Below, one piece after another: positions 31,862-40,100 of a stretch of 64,000 nt of DNA (positions are counted from its first letter, which is position 1; each line of letters begins with the position of its first letter). The stretch spans positions 62,001 to 126,000 of the forward strand of contig NZ_VISR01000029.1 of the NCBI RefSeq assembly GCF_007827595.1. The letters run 5' to 3'. Made by a program: the position numbers and the translations under genes. This stretch comes from Streptomyces sp. BK340 (lineage in GTDB: Bacteria > Actinomycetota > Actinomycetes > Streptomycetales > Streptomycetaceae). A model generated the notes under the pieces. That model was not told where the DNA came from, searched no databases, and was given only the letters and a program-made list of their open reading frames with translations.

Positions 31862-32844
31862 TGAGGTTCCTCGTCACGGGTGGAGCCGGTTTCATCGGTT
31901 CCCACTACGTCCGGACCCTGCTCGCCGACGGCTACCCCGGCTATGAGGGCGCCCACGTCACGGTCGTGGACAAGCTGACCTACGCCGGGAACACCGCCAA
32001 CCTGCCGATGGACCATCCACGGCTCACGTTTGTGCGCGAGGACATCTGCGATCTGCCGGCGCTGCTCGACGTGTTCCCCGGACACGATGCGGTGATCCAC
32101 TTCGCCGCCGAATCGCATGTCGACCGTTCCATCGAGGCGGCTCACGAATTCGTCCGCACCAACGTCGGCGGCACCCAGAACGTCCTTGAGGCGGCGCTGC
32201 GCAGTGGTGTGGAGCGCGTCGTGCACGTCTCCACGGACGAGGTCTACGGGTCGATCGCCGAGGGGTCGTGGACGGAGAAGTGGCCGCTGGAGCCCAATAC
32301 GCCGTACGCGGCGTCGAAGGCGGGCTCGGACCTGGTGGCGCGCTCGTACTGGAAGACGCACGGCCTGGATCTGTCGATCACCCGGTGCTCGAACAACTAC
32401 GGGCCCCACCAGCACCCCGAGAAGCTGATCCCGCTGTTCATCACCAATCTGCTCGAGGGCAAGCGGGTGCCGCTGTACGGCGACGGCCGCAACATCCGCG
32501 AGTGGCTGCACGTCGACGACCACTGCCGGGGCATCCAGCTCGTCCTGACCAAGGGCCAGGCCGGCGAGGTCTACAACATCGGCGGCGGCAACGAGCGCAC
32601 CAACGTACAGATCACGCACGCGCTCCTGGAGCTCCTGGGCGCCGACGAGTCGATGATCCGCAGGGTCCCCGACCGCAAGGGCCACGATCTGCGCTACTCC
32701 ATCGAGGAAACGAAGATCCGCGAGGAGCTGGGCTACGCCCCGCTCACGTCCTTCGAGCAGGGCCTGGCTGACACCGTCGCCTGGTACCGCGACAATCCCG
32801 GCTGGTGGAAGGCCGCCAAGTACGGCGAGGCGTCCGCCGGCTGA
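31861..32844 (+). CDS. dTDP-glucose 4,6-dehydratase
   Basis: 327 residues, an extended SDR. NAD-binding GGAGFIGSHYVRTLLADGYP, catalytic Thr/Asp/Glu in HVSTDEVYG and the YxxxK pair in TPYAASKAGSD are all intact, as is RCSNNYGPHQHPEKLIP, characteristic for RmlB-like enzymes. It converts NDP-glucose to the 4-keto-6-deoxy intermediate shared by every deoxysugar branch of the cluster. Last gene of the 29475-32844 operon, ending in a strong hairpin. Confidence 0.96.
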   Translation: MRFLVTGGAGFIGSHYVRTLLADGYPGYEGAHVTVVDKLTYAGNTANLPMDHPRLTFVREDICDLPALLDVFPGHDAVIHFAAESHVDRSIEAAHEFVRTNVGGTQNVLEAALRSGVERVVHVSTDEVYGSIAEGSWTEKWPLEPNTPYAASKAGSDLVARSYWKTHGLDLSITRCSNNYGPHQHPEKLIPLFITNLLEGKRVPLYGDGRNIREWLHVDDHCRGIQLVLTKGQAGEVYNIGGGNERTNVQITHALLELLGADESMIRRVPDRKGHDLRYSIEETKIREELGYAPLTSFEQGLADTVAWYRDNPGWWKAAKYGEASAG

Positions 32845-32873
32845 CAGCGGGGCGCACGACGGACAGACGGACA

Positions 32874-32908
32874 ACAGCGGCCGGGCTCCCTGGGAGCCCG
32901 GCCGCTGT
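32874..32908. terminator. Bidirectional terminator hairpin
   Basis: ACAGCGGCCGGGCTCCC faces GGGAGCCCGGCCGCTGT with a minimal loop, in the gap between the convergent 4,6-dehydratase and ketoreductase genes. Confidence 0.85.
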
Positions 32909-32926
32909 CCGTCGTACCGAGGTGAT

Positions 32927-33853
32927 TCAGTGGGCGGTGAGCGCCGCCTCCCACAGCGACCGGAGCATCTCCTCCAGGTTCCGGCGGGGTGTCCAGCCGA
33001 GCAGTGTCCGGGCGGCGGTGACGTCGTACCGCTGGCGGCCGTCCGATCCGCGTACGGGCCAGGCGGGTTCGCCATCCGTCACGATCTCGGTCGGCACCCC
33101 GCTGATGGCGACGAGGGCGTCGACCATGGTCCGTATGTCCACCGATTCACCCCGGGCGATGTTGACGACGCCCTCGACGGCCGATTCGCCGGCCGCCAGG
33201 ACCGCGGCCACCAGATCGCGCACATCGATGAAGTCACGGTGCTCGGGCCTGCTGACCAGAGTGAGGACCGCGGGCTCCCCCGTGCCGAGCGCGGCGCGCA
33301 GCCGGGCGGTCGTCGCGCCGGGGAGGCTCACCGGGGACAGGCCCGGCCCGATCACGTTCGACACGCGCAGGACCATCCCCGACACCCGTCCGCCGCGCGT
33401 CGCGTCGAGGACGGCGTTCGTGGCCTGAAGCTTCGTCCGCCCGTAGGCGGAGGCCGGCACGGTTTCGGTGTGCTCGTCGATCCGGGTGCCCTGGGCGATC
33501 GCCCCGTACTCGTGCACCGAGCCCAGATGGACCAGGCGGATCCGTCCGCCGACGGCGGCGAGCGCGGCGAGCAGATGCTCGACCAGCGTGACATTGGAAC
33601 GCACCATGCGCTCCTCGTCACCGCCCCACACCTCTCCCGCGGCGTTGACGACAGTCCGGGGTGACTCCGCGCGCAGCAGTTCCGCTATCGATTCCGGGCC
33701 GCTCCTCGCGACGTCCATGGCGACGAACTTGGCGCCCATGGGAAGGTCGTGGGGCCTGGAGCGCCCCACGACCGTGACATCCTCGTTCAGGGCCGCGCAG
33801 ATGTGCCGGCCCACGAACCCCGTTCCACCAAAAATCACCATGTTCTGTGACAT
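32927..33853 (-). CDS. NDP-hexose 4-ketoreductase-like extended SDR
   Basis: 308 residues from ATG 33853 (MSQNMVIFGGTGFVGRHICA). The NAD(P) loop is GGTGFVG; the catalytic YxxxK reads SAYGRTKLQAT, with LVHLGSVHEYG before it. This is the set expected of deoxysugar 4-ketoreductases or epimerases. The N-terminal ATG has no ribosome-binding site but lies about one base from the transcription start predicted by the SARP-type promoter at 33861-33892, so a leaderless mRNA is likely. The internal ATG (MVIFGG) is the alternative. It would set the C-4 configuration of one sugar; a second candidate for this step is at 52203-52979. Confidence 0.82.
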   Translation of the reverse strand: MSQNMVIFGGTGFVGRHICAALNEDVTVVGRSRPHDLPMGAKFVAMDVARSGPESIAELLRAESPRTVVNAAGEVWGGDEERMVRSNVTLVEHLLAALAAVGGRIRLVHLGSVHEYGAIAQGTRIDEHTETVPASAYGRTKLQATNAVLDATRGGRVSGMVLRVSNVIGPGLSPVSLPGATTARLRAALGTGEPAVLTLVSRPEHRDFIDVRDLVAAVLAAGESAVEGVVNIARGESVDIRTMVDALVAISGVPTEIVTDGEPAWPVRGSDGRQRYDVTAARTLLGWTPRRNLEEMLRSLWEAALTAH

Positions 33854-33860
33854 GCTCAGG

Positions 33861-33892
33861 ATCGTGGCAGAGGATCTTAGAGCTGCCCTCGA
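33861..33892 (-). promoter_or_regulatory. SARP-type promoter of the ketoreductase gene
   Basis: On the minus strand TCGAGGG (33892-33886) and TCTAAGA (33881-33875), 11 bp apart, then CACGAT (33866-33861) after 8 bp. The predicted start of transcription is at the ATG. Confidence 0.5.
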
Positions 33893-33921
33893 AGCCACGG
33901 GAGCGGAGGCGGGCCAGGGGG

Positions 33922-34131
33922 TGTCGTTTGGATCAGGCCGGCCGTGACGAACAGTGCGGACTGGCCGACCCGAGCGGGGTCTGGTGCGTGCAGCTGCAAG
34001 GCGGAGGAGGGAGTCGACGCGATGGGGGTCCCCCCGCGCGAGCCCAGTCGAGCGTGGGGGAGTCGGCGAGTGACGACAACGCAGCAGATGTGCGTGCCAG
34101 ACCCCGCGACGCCGGGATGATCCAAACGACA
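33922..34131. mobile_element. MITE-like element with 14-bp terminal inverted repeats
   Basis: TGTCGTTTGGATCA (33922-33935) and its perfect complement TGATCCAAACGACA (34118-34131) bound a 210-bp stretch without a transposase. TGTCGTTTGGATCA-type ends are familiar from IS5-like elements of streptomycetes, so this is probably a non-autonomous derivative. It contains copy 2 of the 40-bp dispersed repeat and separates the ketoreductase promoter from the end of glycosyltransferase 4. Open frames crossing it have no coding character. Confidence 0.7.
34023..34062. repeat. 40-bp dispersed palindromic repeat (copy 2, inside the MITE)
   Basis: Begins TGGGGGTCCCCCCGCGCGAG and ends GAGCGTGGGGGAG. It has the same length as, and is nearly identical outside the loop to, the copy in the helicase gene at 7212-7251. 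Confidence 0.75.
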
Positions 34132-34135
34132 GGAC

Positions 34136-35287
34136 CTAGCGCGCCAGCGTCTCCAGGGCCCCGACCAGCTCGGACGGTGCGGGCTGAGCCGCCATCTCGT
34201 CCCGGAGCCGCTCCGCGCCCTCCCGGTGCCGTGGATCGTCCAGGACGTCAAGGAGCGCCGCCCGGATCCGCTCCGGATCACCCTGCTCCGCCTCGGGCAC
34301 CAGCCGGCCCGCCTCGCACGCCTCCAGCCGCTCGCCCAGCACCTGCAGCACCGGATGTCCGGGAGCGAGTACGACCTGGGGCACCCCGAAGTGAAGCGCC
34401 GTGTGGGTGGTTCCCGCCCCGCCGTAGACGACGGCGCAGTCGAAGCCGTCCATGACCAGGTTGAGGGGCACCGGGTCGACGATCGTCACCGACTCCGGCG
34501 CCCGCGCCCGCAGCTCCTCCTGGTGCTCCGGGACACAGGTGACGACGGCCTCAAGCCCGGCGCACGCCTCCAGAGCCGCGATGGTCAGCTCCCGACGGCC
34601 GTCAAGGGCCAGGGAGCGGGTGCCCAGGCAGACCAGGACGCGACGCCCGCTCCGCGCGGGCACCTCGGCGGGCAGCCTGCCCGGCCCGTTGTACGGCAGG
34701 TAGCGCACCGTCCGTGCGGCGGCCGCCTCGGGGTGCTGCAGGCTGGGCGGGCAGGGGTCGACGATGAGCGACGGCGCCGGAAGGCCGCTGTCGCATCCGG
34801 CCTCCACCGCGGCGGTGTGCAGGATTTCCCGGGCCGGTCCCCAGGCCTGGGTGGTGAGGACATCGGGTCCCCACCGGTGCTGCACCACCGGCACATCGTG
34901 GACGCCGCCCACGATCAGCCCGCTGAACTCGAGCGGCTCGCAGAGCACGAGATCCGGCCGCCACCGGGCGGCCAGGGCGAGATAGTCGTCGAGCACGGTG
35001 TCGATCCTGCCGAGCCACCGCCGCGCGAGGCGGTCCCACCCGGCTTCCCATACCCCGCCATGCTCCCCCGCCCGGTCCACGCCCAGGTGTCCCGGCACGC
35101 TCCGCTTCCGCGGCACGCTGTCGCCTCCGCCGAGCGGGGCGGCGGGCAGTCCGGCGGTCTCGGCCGCGCGGACCACGTCTTCCGTGCCCGCCACCAGGAC
35201 GTCATGCCCTGCCGAGCGCAGCGCCCAGATCAGCGGAACCATCGGCATCAGGTGAGTAGGCCAGGTGGCCCCGACGAGTATGCGCAC
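34136..35287 (-). CDS. Glycosyltransferase 4 (GT1 family) with altered donor-binding motif
   Basis: 383 residues from GTG 35287 (VRILVGATWPTHLMPMVPL), with GGAGG six bases upstream. The N-terminal THLMPMVPL and the middle QHRWGPDVLTTQ blocks fit the family. In the donor-binding loop the conserved HHGG reads CAVVYGGAGTTHTA: the histidine that contacts the NDP diphosphate is a tyrosine. The enzyme may be impaired, or may bind its donor differently. The start lies inside the previous gene, overlapping by 86 bp. Last gene of the operon running from 42695. Confidence 0.85.
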   Translation of the reverse strand: MRILVGATWPTHLMPMVPLIWALRSAGHDVLVAGTEDVVRAAETAGLPAAPLGGGDSVPRKRSVPGHLGVDRAGEHGGVWEAGWDRLARRWLGRIDTVLDDYLALAARWRPDLVLCEPLEFSGLIVGGVHDVPVVQHRWGPDVLTTQAWGPAREILHTAAVEAGCDSGLPAPSLIVDPCPPSLQHPEAAAARTVRYLPYNGPGRLPAEVPARSGRRVLVCLGTRSLALDGRRELTIAALEACAGLEAVVTCVPEHQEELRARAPESVTIVDPVPLNLVMDGFDCAVVYGGAGTTHTALHFGVPQVVLAPGHPVLQVLGERLEACEAGRLVPEAEQGDPERIRAALLDVLDDPRHREGAERLRDEMAAQPAPSELVGALETLAR

Positions 35288-36419
35288 CAGCGTCCTCCGT
35301 GCAGAGCTGTTCAAGGGTGCCGACCAGGTCGGCGGGCGTGGGAAGTGCGTCGATCCCGGTACACAGCCGGTTCGCCCGGTCGCGGTATGCCGGTTCGTCC
35401 AGTGCCTCGGCCAGGGCGGCGGCGATGCCGTCCGGGGTGGCGAGGGTCTGGGGGTCGTCGAGCCATCGGCCCGCCCCGAACGCCCGGACGCGCTCGGCGC
35501 AGTCGACGAGCAGGGAATGCCTTGGGCCTTCGGGAAGCGGGGGCACGACGACGGCCTGCGGCACGCCGTACGCGGCGGCCGTGCTCGCCGTGCCGTGCCC
35601 GCCGTGGTGCACCACGAGGTCGCAGTCGTACAGGAGCGACTGGATCGGTACCGGGTCGATGACCCGTACGGAGCCGTACGACTCGCTCTCGCGCAGGCTC
35701 TCGCGGAGCCACGACGAAGCCGCCACCAGCGTCTCGGTGCCCGGCAGCCGGTCGCAGCCGCGCAGCAGGTTCTTCATCAGCGCAAGGACGGGTTCCTTTT
35801 CCAGTCCGTCAACGCTGAAGAGGACGAGCACCCGCCGGCGGGCGGGGGAGGTGAGCAGCTCCGGGTGGAACGAGCCCGGCCCGTTGTAGGGCACGTAGCG
35901 GACTTGGCGCGCGGGGCGCAGGCCGGGTGTCTGCAGGCCGGGAGGGCAGGGGTCGGCAATGAGGTCGGGTTCCGGCAGCCCGTCGACAAGGCCCAGCTCC
36001 GCGCAGGTGTCCCGCAGGGCCTCGGCCGCCACGCGGAACGCCGTGTCGGGCAGGTCTCCCGGGCCGAATCGCACATGGACGACGGGAATGTCGAGGAGCC
36101 CGCCGAGAATCAGCGCGTTCCACTCCAGCGGATCGGTGACGATCAGGTCGGGCCGCCAGGTGTCGGCCGTCTCGCGGTAGCCGGCCAGATAGGTGTCCAC
36201 CCGGCGGCGCGTCCGGTCGGCGACCGACGGGGCCGCCCCGGTTCCTCCGGGCGGGACGCCGACGATCTCCGCCGCCGACAGGCCTGCCCTCGTGCCCGCC
36301 AGGGCCACGTCGGCGTCGCCCGCCACCAGGACCTCGTGGCCGGCCGCCCGCAGGGCCCAGGCCAGCGGAACCATGGGCATGAGATGAGTCGGCCAGATGG
36401 CTGTGAACAGTACGCGCAA
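35202..36419 (-). CDS. Glycosyltransferase 5 (GT1 family)
   Basis: 405 residues from a TTG start at 36419 (LRVLFTAIWPTHLMPMVPL), with GAGGAGAA upstream. Donor loop CDLVVHHGGHGTASTAA is intact, followed by GVPQAVVVPPLPEG, more divergent than in the paralogues. After LEQLCTED, where the family usually stops, a ~30-residue extension (AGAHTRRGHLAYSPDADG) runs over the start of glycosyltransferase 4. This extension looks like loss of the original stop codon and may serve only coupling. Confidence 0.87.
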   Translation of the reverse strand: MRVLFTAIWPTHLMPMVPLAWALRAAGHEVLVAGDADVALAGTRAGLSAAEIVGVPPGGTGAAPSVADRTRRRVDTYLAGYRETADTWRPDLIVTDPLEWNALILGGLLDIPVVHVRFGPGDLPDTAFRVAAEALRDTCAELGLVDGLPEPDLIADPCPPGLQTPGLRPARQVRYVPYNGPGSFHPELLTSPARRRVLVLFSVDGLEKEPVLALMKNLLRGCDRLPGTETLVAASSWLRESLRESESYGSVRVIDPVPIQSLLYDCDLVVHHGGHGTASTAAAYGVPQAVVVPPLPEGPRHSLLVDCAERVRAFGAGRWLDDPQTLATPDGIAAALAEALDEPAYRDRANRLCTGIDALPTPADLVGTLEQLCTEDAGAHTRRGHLAYSPDADGSADLGAALGRA

Positions 36420-36443
36420 GGCTTCTCCTCGGTGACGTACGCG

Positions 36444-37196
36444 TCAGCGTCCGCCGGCGACGGTGATCGTCTCGCCGGTGATGTTGCCGTTGGCCGCCGA
36501 TGCGAGGAAGACGATCAGGTTGGCCACGTCCTCGGGCCGGGTGAGCGTGCGGCTGGGCGTCGCGGCCCGCTCCGCCTCGCGCGCCTGCTCGGGCATCCTG
36601 GCCCGGACCCGCTCGGTGAGAGTCACCCCGGGGCAGACGACGTTGACCAGCACACCGGAGGCTCCCGCGTCCCACATCAGGCTGCGGGTGAAGCCATGCA
36701 GCGCCGCCTTGGCGGCACCGTAGAACTCCATGCCCGCACGGCCGTTCCGGGCGAGGTGGGAGGAGACCAGGACGATCCGGCCCCAGCCGCGTTCCCGCAT
36801 GGCGGGCAGCGCGAGCTGCACGGTGCGCAGCGTCCGCAGGAGGTTGTCCTCGACGAACGGCACCCACTCCTCGGGCGGGGCGGTCGCGAAGGAGTCCGCG
36901 TCGGGACGGCGGCCCGAGAGCCGCGCGGCCAGCGGGACCAGCACGTCGAGGCCGCCGTGGGAGCGCTCGATCTCCGTCACCGCAGCGGCGACGGAATCGG
37001 GGTCGTCGAGGCTGTAGCGGATGGCGAAGGAGCCGTTGCCGAGCTCTTCGGCGAGCCGCTCGGCGGCTTCCCGGTTGGTGTTGTATCCGGTCACGACCCG
37101 TGCGCCGGCCTCGGCGAATGCCCTGGCCACCACGGTTCCCAGGTCGCCGGTCGCACCTGTGACGAGCACGGTGCGGCCCGAGAGTCCCAGATCCAT
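36444..37196 (-). CDS. SDR-family ketoreductase
   Basis: 250 residues. Classical SDR: TGATGDLGTVVARAFAEAG for NAD(P), catalytic Ser in IVLVSSHLARNG, YxxxK in MEFYGAAKAALHG, and C-terminal GNITGETITVAGGR. It resembles FabG-type reductases. Its ATG overlaps the stop of the NRPS gene (TGATG), so it is coupled to it, suggesting that it reduces an intermediate of the NRPS-side pathway or a keto group of the product rather than being the polyketide C-9 reductase (which is at 55340). Confidence 0.85.
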   Translation of the reverse strand: MDLGLSGRTVLVTGATGDLGTVVARAFAEAGARVVTGYNTNREAAERLAEELGNGSFAIRYSLDDPDSVAAAVTEIERSHGGLDVLVPLAARLSGRRPDADSFATAPPEEWVPFVEDNLLRTLRTVQLALPAMRERGWGRIVLVSSHLARNGRAGMEFYGAAKAALHGFTRSLMWDAGASGVLVNVVCPGVTLTERVRARMPEQAREAERAATPSRTLTRPEDVANLIVFLASAANGNITGETITVAGGR

Positions 37197-40100
37197 CAGT
37201 GCGTCACCTCCTGAATTTCCTGATCGGTCGCGGTGGCGGAGGTCTGCGGCGCGGCCCCCGGTGCCGCGCGGAGCATGCGGACGATCTCGTCGAGGACACG
37301 TCGGCCGAACCCGGCCGGCAGCCGGTCGGCCCGGGTACTGACCGTCAGTTCCAGGCCATCGTCGGCACCGGGTTTGACGGCCAGTTCGATCTCGGTGGCC
37401 GTGGCGGGTGCGTCAAGGCGCAGCACCTGGGACCGGCAGCCGGGCAGCGTCAGCACGGGGAGCCCCTCGTCATGCAGGAGCAGCATCGGCAGGTTCAGCA
37501 GGGAGAGTCCGCTGCCCGCCATGAACGCCATCCGCGCGACATCGCCGAAGGTGACGTCCTGCGCCGCCAGCGCACCGGCGACCGCGTCCTGGGCCGCGTC
37601 GAACCAGTCCGCGCCCGAGGCGGACCGCAGCCGTACGCACACGGAGTCGATTCGGCAGGTGATACCGCCCAGCGCCGTCCGTTTGGCGACCGGCACCATG
37701 ATCCCGAAGTCGCTCTGGCCGGTGAGGCCGGCGAGCGCCGCACCGTACACGCCCACGAGGGCGCCGGTCCTGCTGCTGCCGCGCCGACGGCAGTGGTCGT
37801 CCCAGGGCGCGAGCTCGGCGGCGGTGACGTGGGCCTGGGCCTTGGCGATGGGGCCGGACGCCGCCGTGGACGGCAGGTGCTGGGGGAGTTCGAGCTCCGG
37901 GAGCCCGTCCACCTCGCGCTTCCAGAAGCGTCGTTGGGACGCCAGGTCGGCGAGCGCCAGTCCCTGCTGGTAGGCGGTGGCGAGCTCGGCCAGTGTGGGG
38001 GCCGGTGCCGGGAAGACGGGTGCCGCTCCGGCCAGGCGGGCCTGGTAGGCCACACTGAGATCGGCGGCGAACGGCTCCTCGGAGAGCCCGTCGAAGGCGG
38101 CATGATGAGCCGTCAGCCCGAACAGGGTGCGGCCGGTGTCCCCGGACCGCAGGATGGCGGTGCGCCACACCCGGCCGTTCGCGATGTCCAGGGGCCGGAA
38201 GAGCGTCGCCCGCAGCGTCGCCACCGCCTCGTCCTCGGTTCCGGCGTCGGGCAGGTCGTGGAATTCCGGCTCACGGTCCTCCACGGCCGGCACGGCCAGG
38301 CCCTCGTCCACGAGGTAGCGGGCACCCAGCGCCTCGTGCCGCCGTTGCACATCGGCCAGGGCCGCGGCGAGGGCGCCGCGGTCGACCTCGCCCTCGATCC
38401 ACCAGGCGAGCTGGCACACGTACCGGGTGCTGGGTGTCTCCTCCCCCGAGAGGTAGCTGGCGGGCTGCGGAGGCAGCCGTACCGCTCCGGACGCGTCGGT
38501 GACGCCGAGCGGATCGATCTCCGCCTTGGTGCCCGCTTCCACGACCTCGGCAAGGCGGGCAAGGGTGGGGTGGGTGAAGACGGTGCTCAGGGGGACCGTG
38601 AGCCCGAAGTGTTCGCGGATTCCGGCCGTGAGGCGGGCCGCGAGCAAGGATGTGCCGCCGAGCTCGAAGAAGTGGTGCCCGGCGTGGTGGATCGGCAGCC
38701 CGTCGAACAGCTCGCTCCACAGGGCCGCCAGGCGTTCCGCGACCGGCCCCGCCAGCGGGGGCGCTCCGGCATCATCGGCGGCGGGCTCCATGAGGTCCGG
38801 CGCGGGCAGCGCCTTGCGGTCCACCTTTCCGCTGAGGTTGAGCGGGAAGGCGTCCAGGGCGAGGAAGCGGATCGGAATCATGTAGGCGGGCAGCCGCAGG
38901 CGGCAGTACCCGACGAGTTCGGTGTCGGTCGCCCGCCGGTCCGGATCCGCCGGGATCCAGTACGCCACCAGGTGCTGCGCGGACCCGATCTTGGCGGCAA
39001 CGACCAGGGCGTCGGCGACCCCGTCGTGGGTGCGCAGTACAGCGGCGATCTCGTCCGGCTCGATGCGATGTCCGCGGATCTTCACCTGGTTGTCGGCCCG
39101 GTCGAGGTATTCGAGGGTGCCGTCGGGGCGGGTCCTGACGATGTCGCCGGTGCGATAGAGCCGGGACCCCGGCGGCCCGAACGGGTTGCGGACGAAGCGG
39201 GCGGCGGTCTCGTCGGGCCGGTTCCGGTAACCCCGGGCGAGCCCGGTGCCGCCGATGCAGAGCTCGCCGGGCACCCCGACCGGCAGGAGCGCCTGGCGCT
39301 CGTCGAGTACGTATGTGGTGGTGTTCTGCAGAGGCCGTCCGATGGCGACCCGGTCGGGGTCACGCGGCACCTCCCACAGCGTGGACCAGATGGTGGTCTC
39401 GGTTGGCCCGTACACGTTGACGAGCCGCCGCACCCGGGGCCGGAGCCGCCGGGCGAGATCGAGGGAGAGCGCTTCGCCGCCGGCCAGGGCAACGACCGAA
39501 GGGAAGTCGAACCCCGCCTGGAGCAACAGCTTCCAGCTGGACGGGGTGGCCTGAACGTGGCTCACCTCGTGGGCCTCGATCACCTTCACCAGGGTCTGGC
39601 CGTCGCGGGCCTGCTCGGTGCCCGCCAGCACGATCCGGCCGCCGGAGACGAGCGGGAGGTACAGCTCCAGGCCCGAGATGTCGAAGGACGTCGAGGTGAC
39701 GGCCAGCCAGGTGCCGCCGGCGCCGACCTCGTCGCGCATGGAGAGGAGCAGGTTGGCCAGAGACCGGTGTTCGATCTTCACGCCCTTGGGGCGTCCGGTG
39801 GACCCCGAGGTGTACATCAGATAGGCGAGCCGGCCGGCCGTGGAGGGCTGCGGCGGGGCCGCGACCGCCGGGGCCGGGCCGGTGCCGAGCTCCAGGACCG
39901 CACCGGGAAACCCCTCCGGCAGCAGCCTGCGGTGTCCGGCCTCCGCGATCACGACGGAGGCACCGGAGTCCCCGAGCATGTAGTGGATCCGGTCGGCGGG
40001 CAGCTCCGGGTTGAGCGGCAGGTAGGCCGCACCCGCCTTCCACACGCCGAGCAGAGCGGCCACGAGCTCGGGGTTCCGGTCGGCCAGCACGCCGACCACG

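Noticed and set aside
33877..34281. Minus-strand open frame crossing the MITE
   Set aside because: It spans the element's inverted repeats and the end of glycosyltransferase 4, with no coding character.
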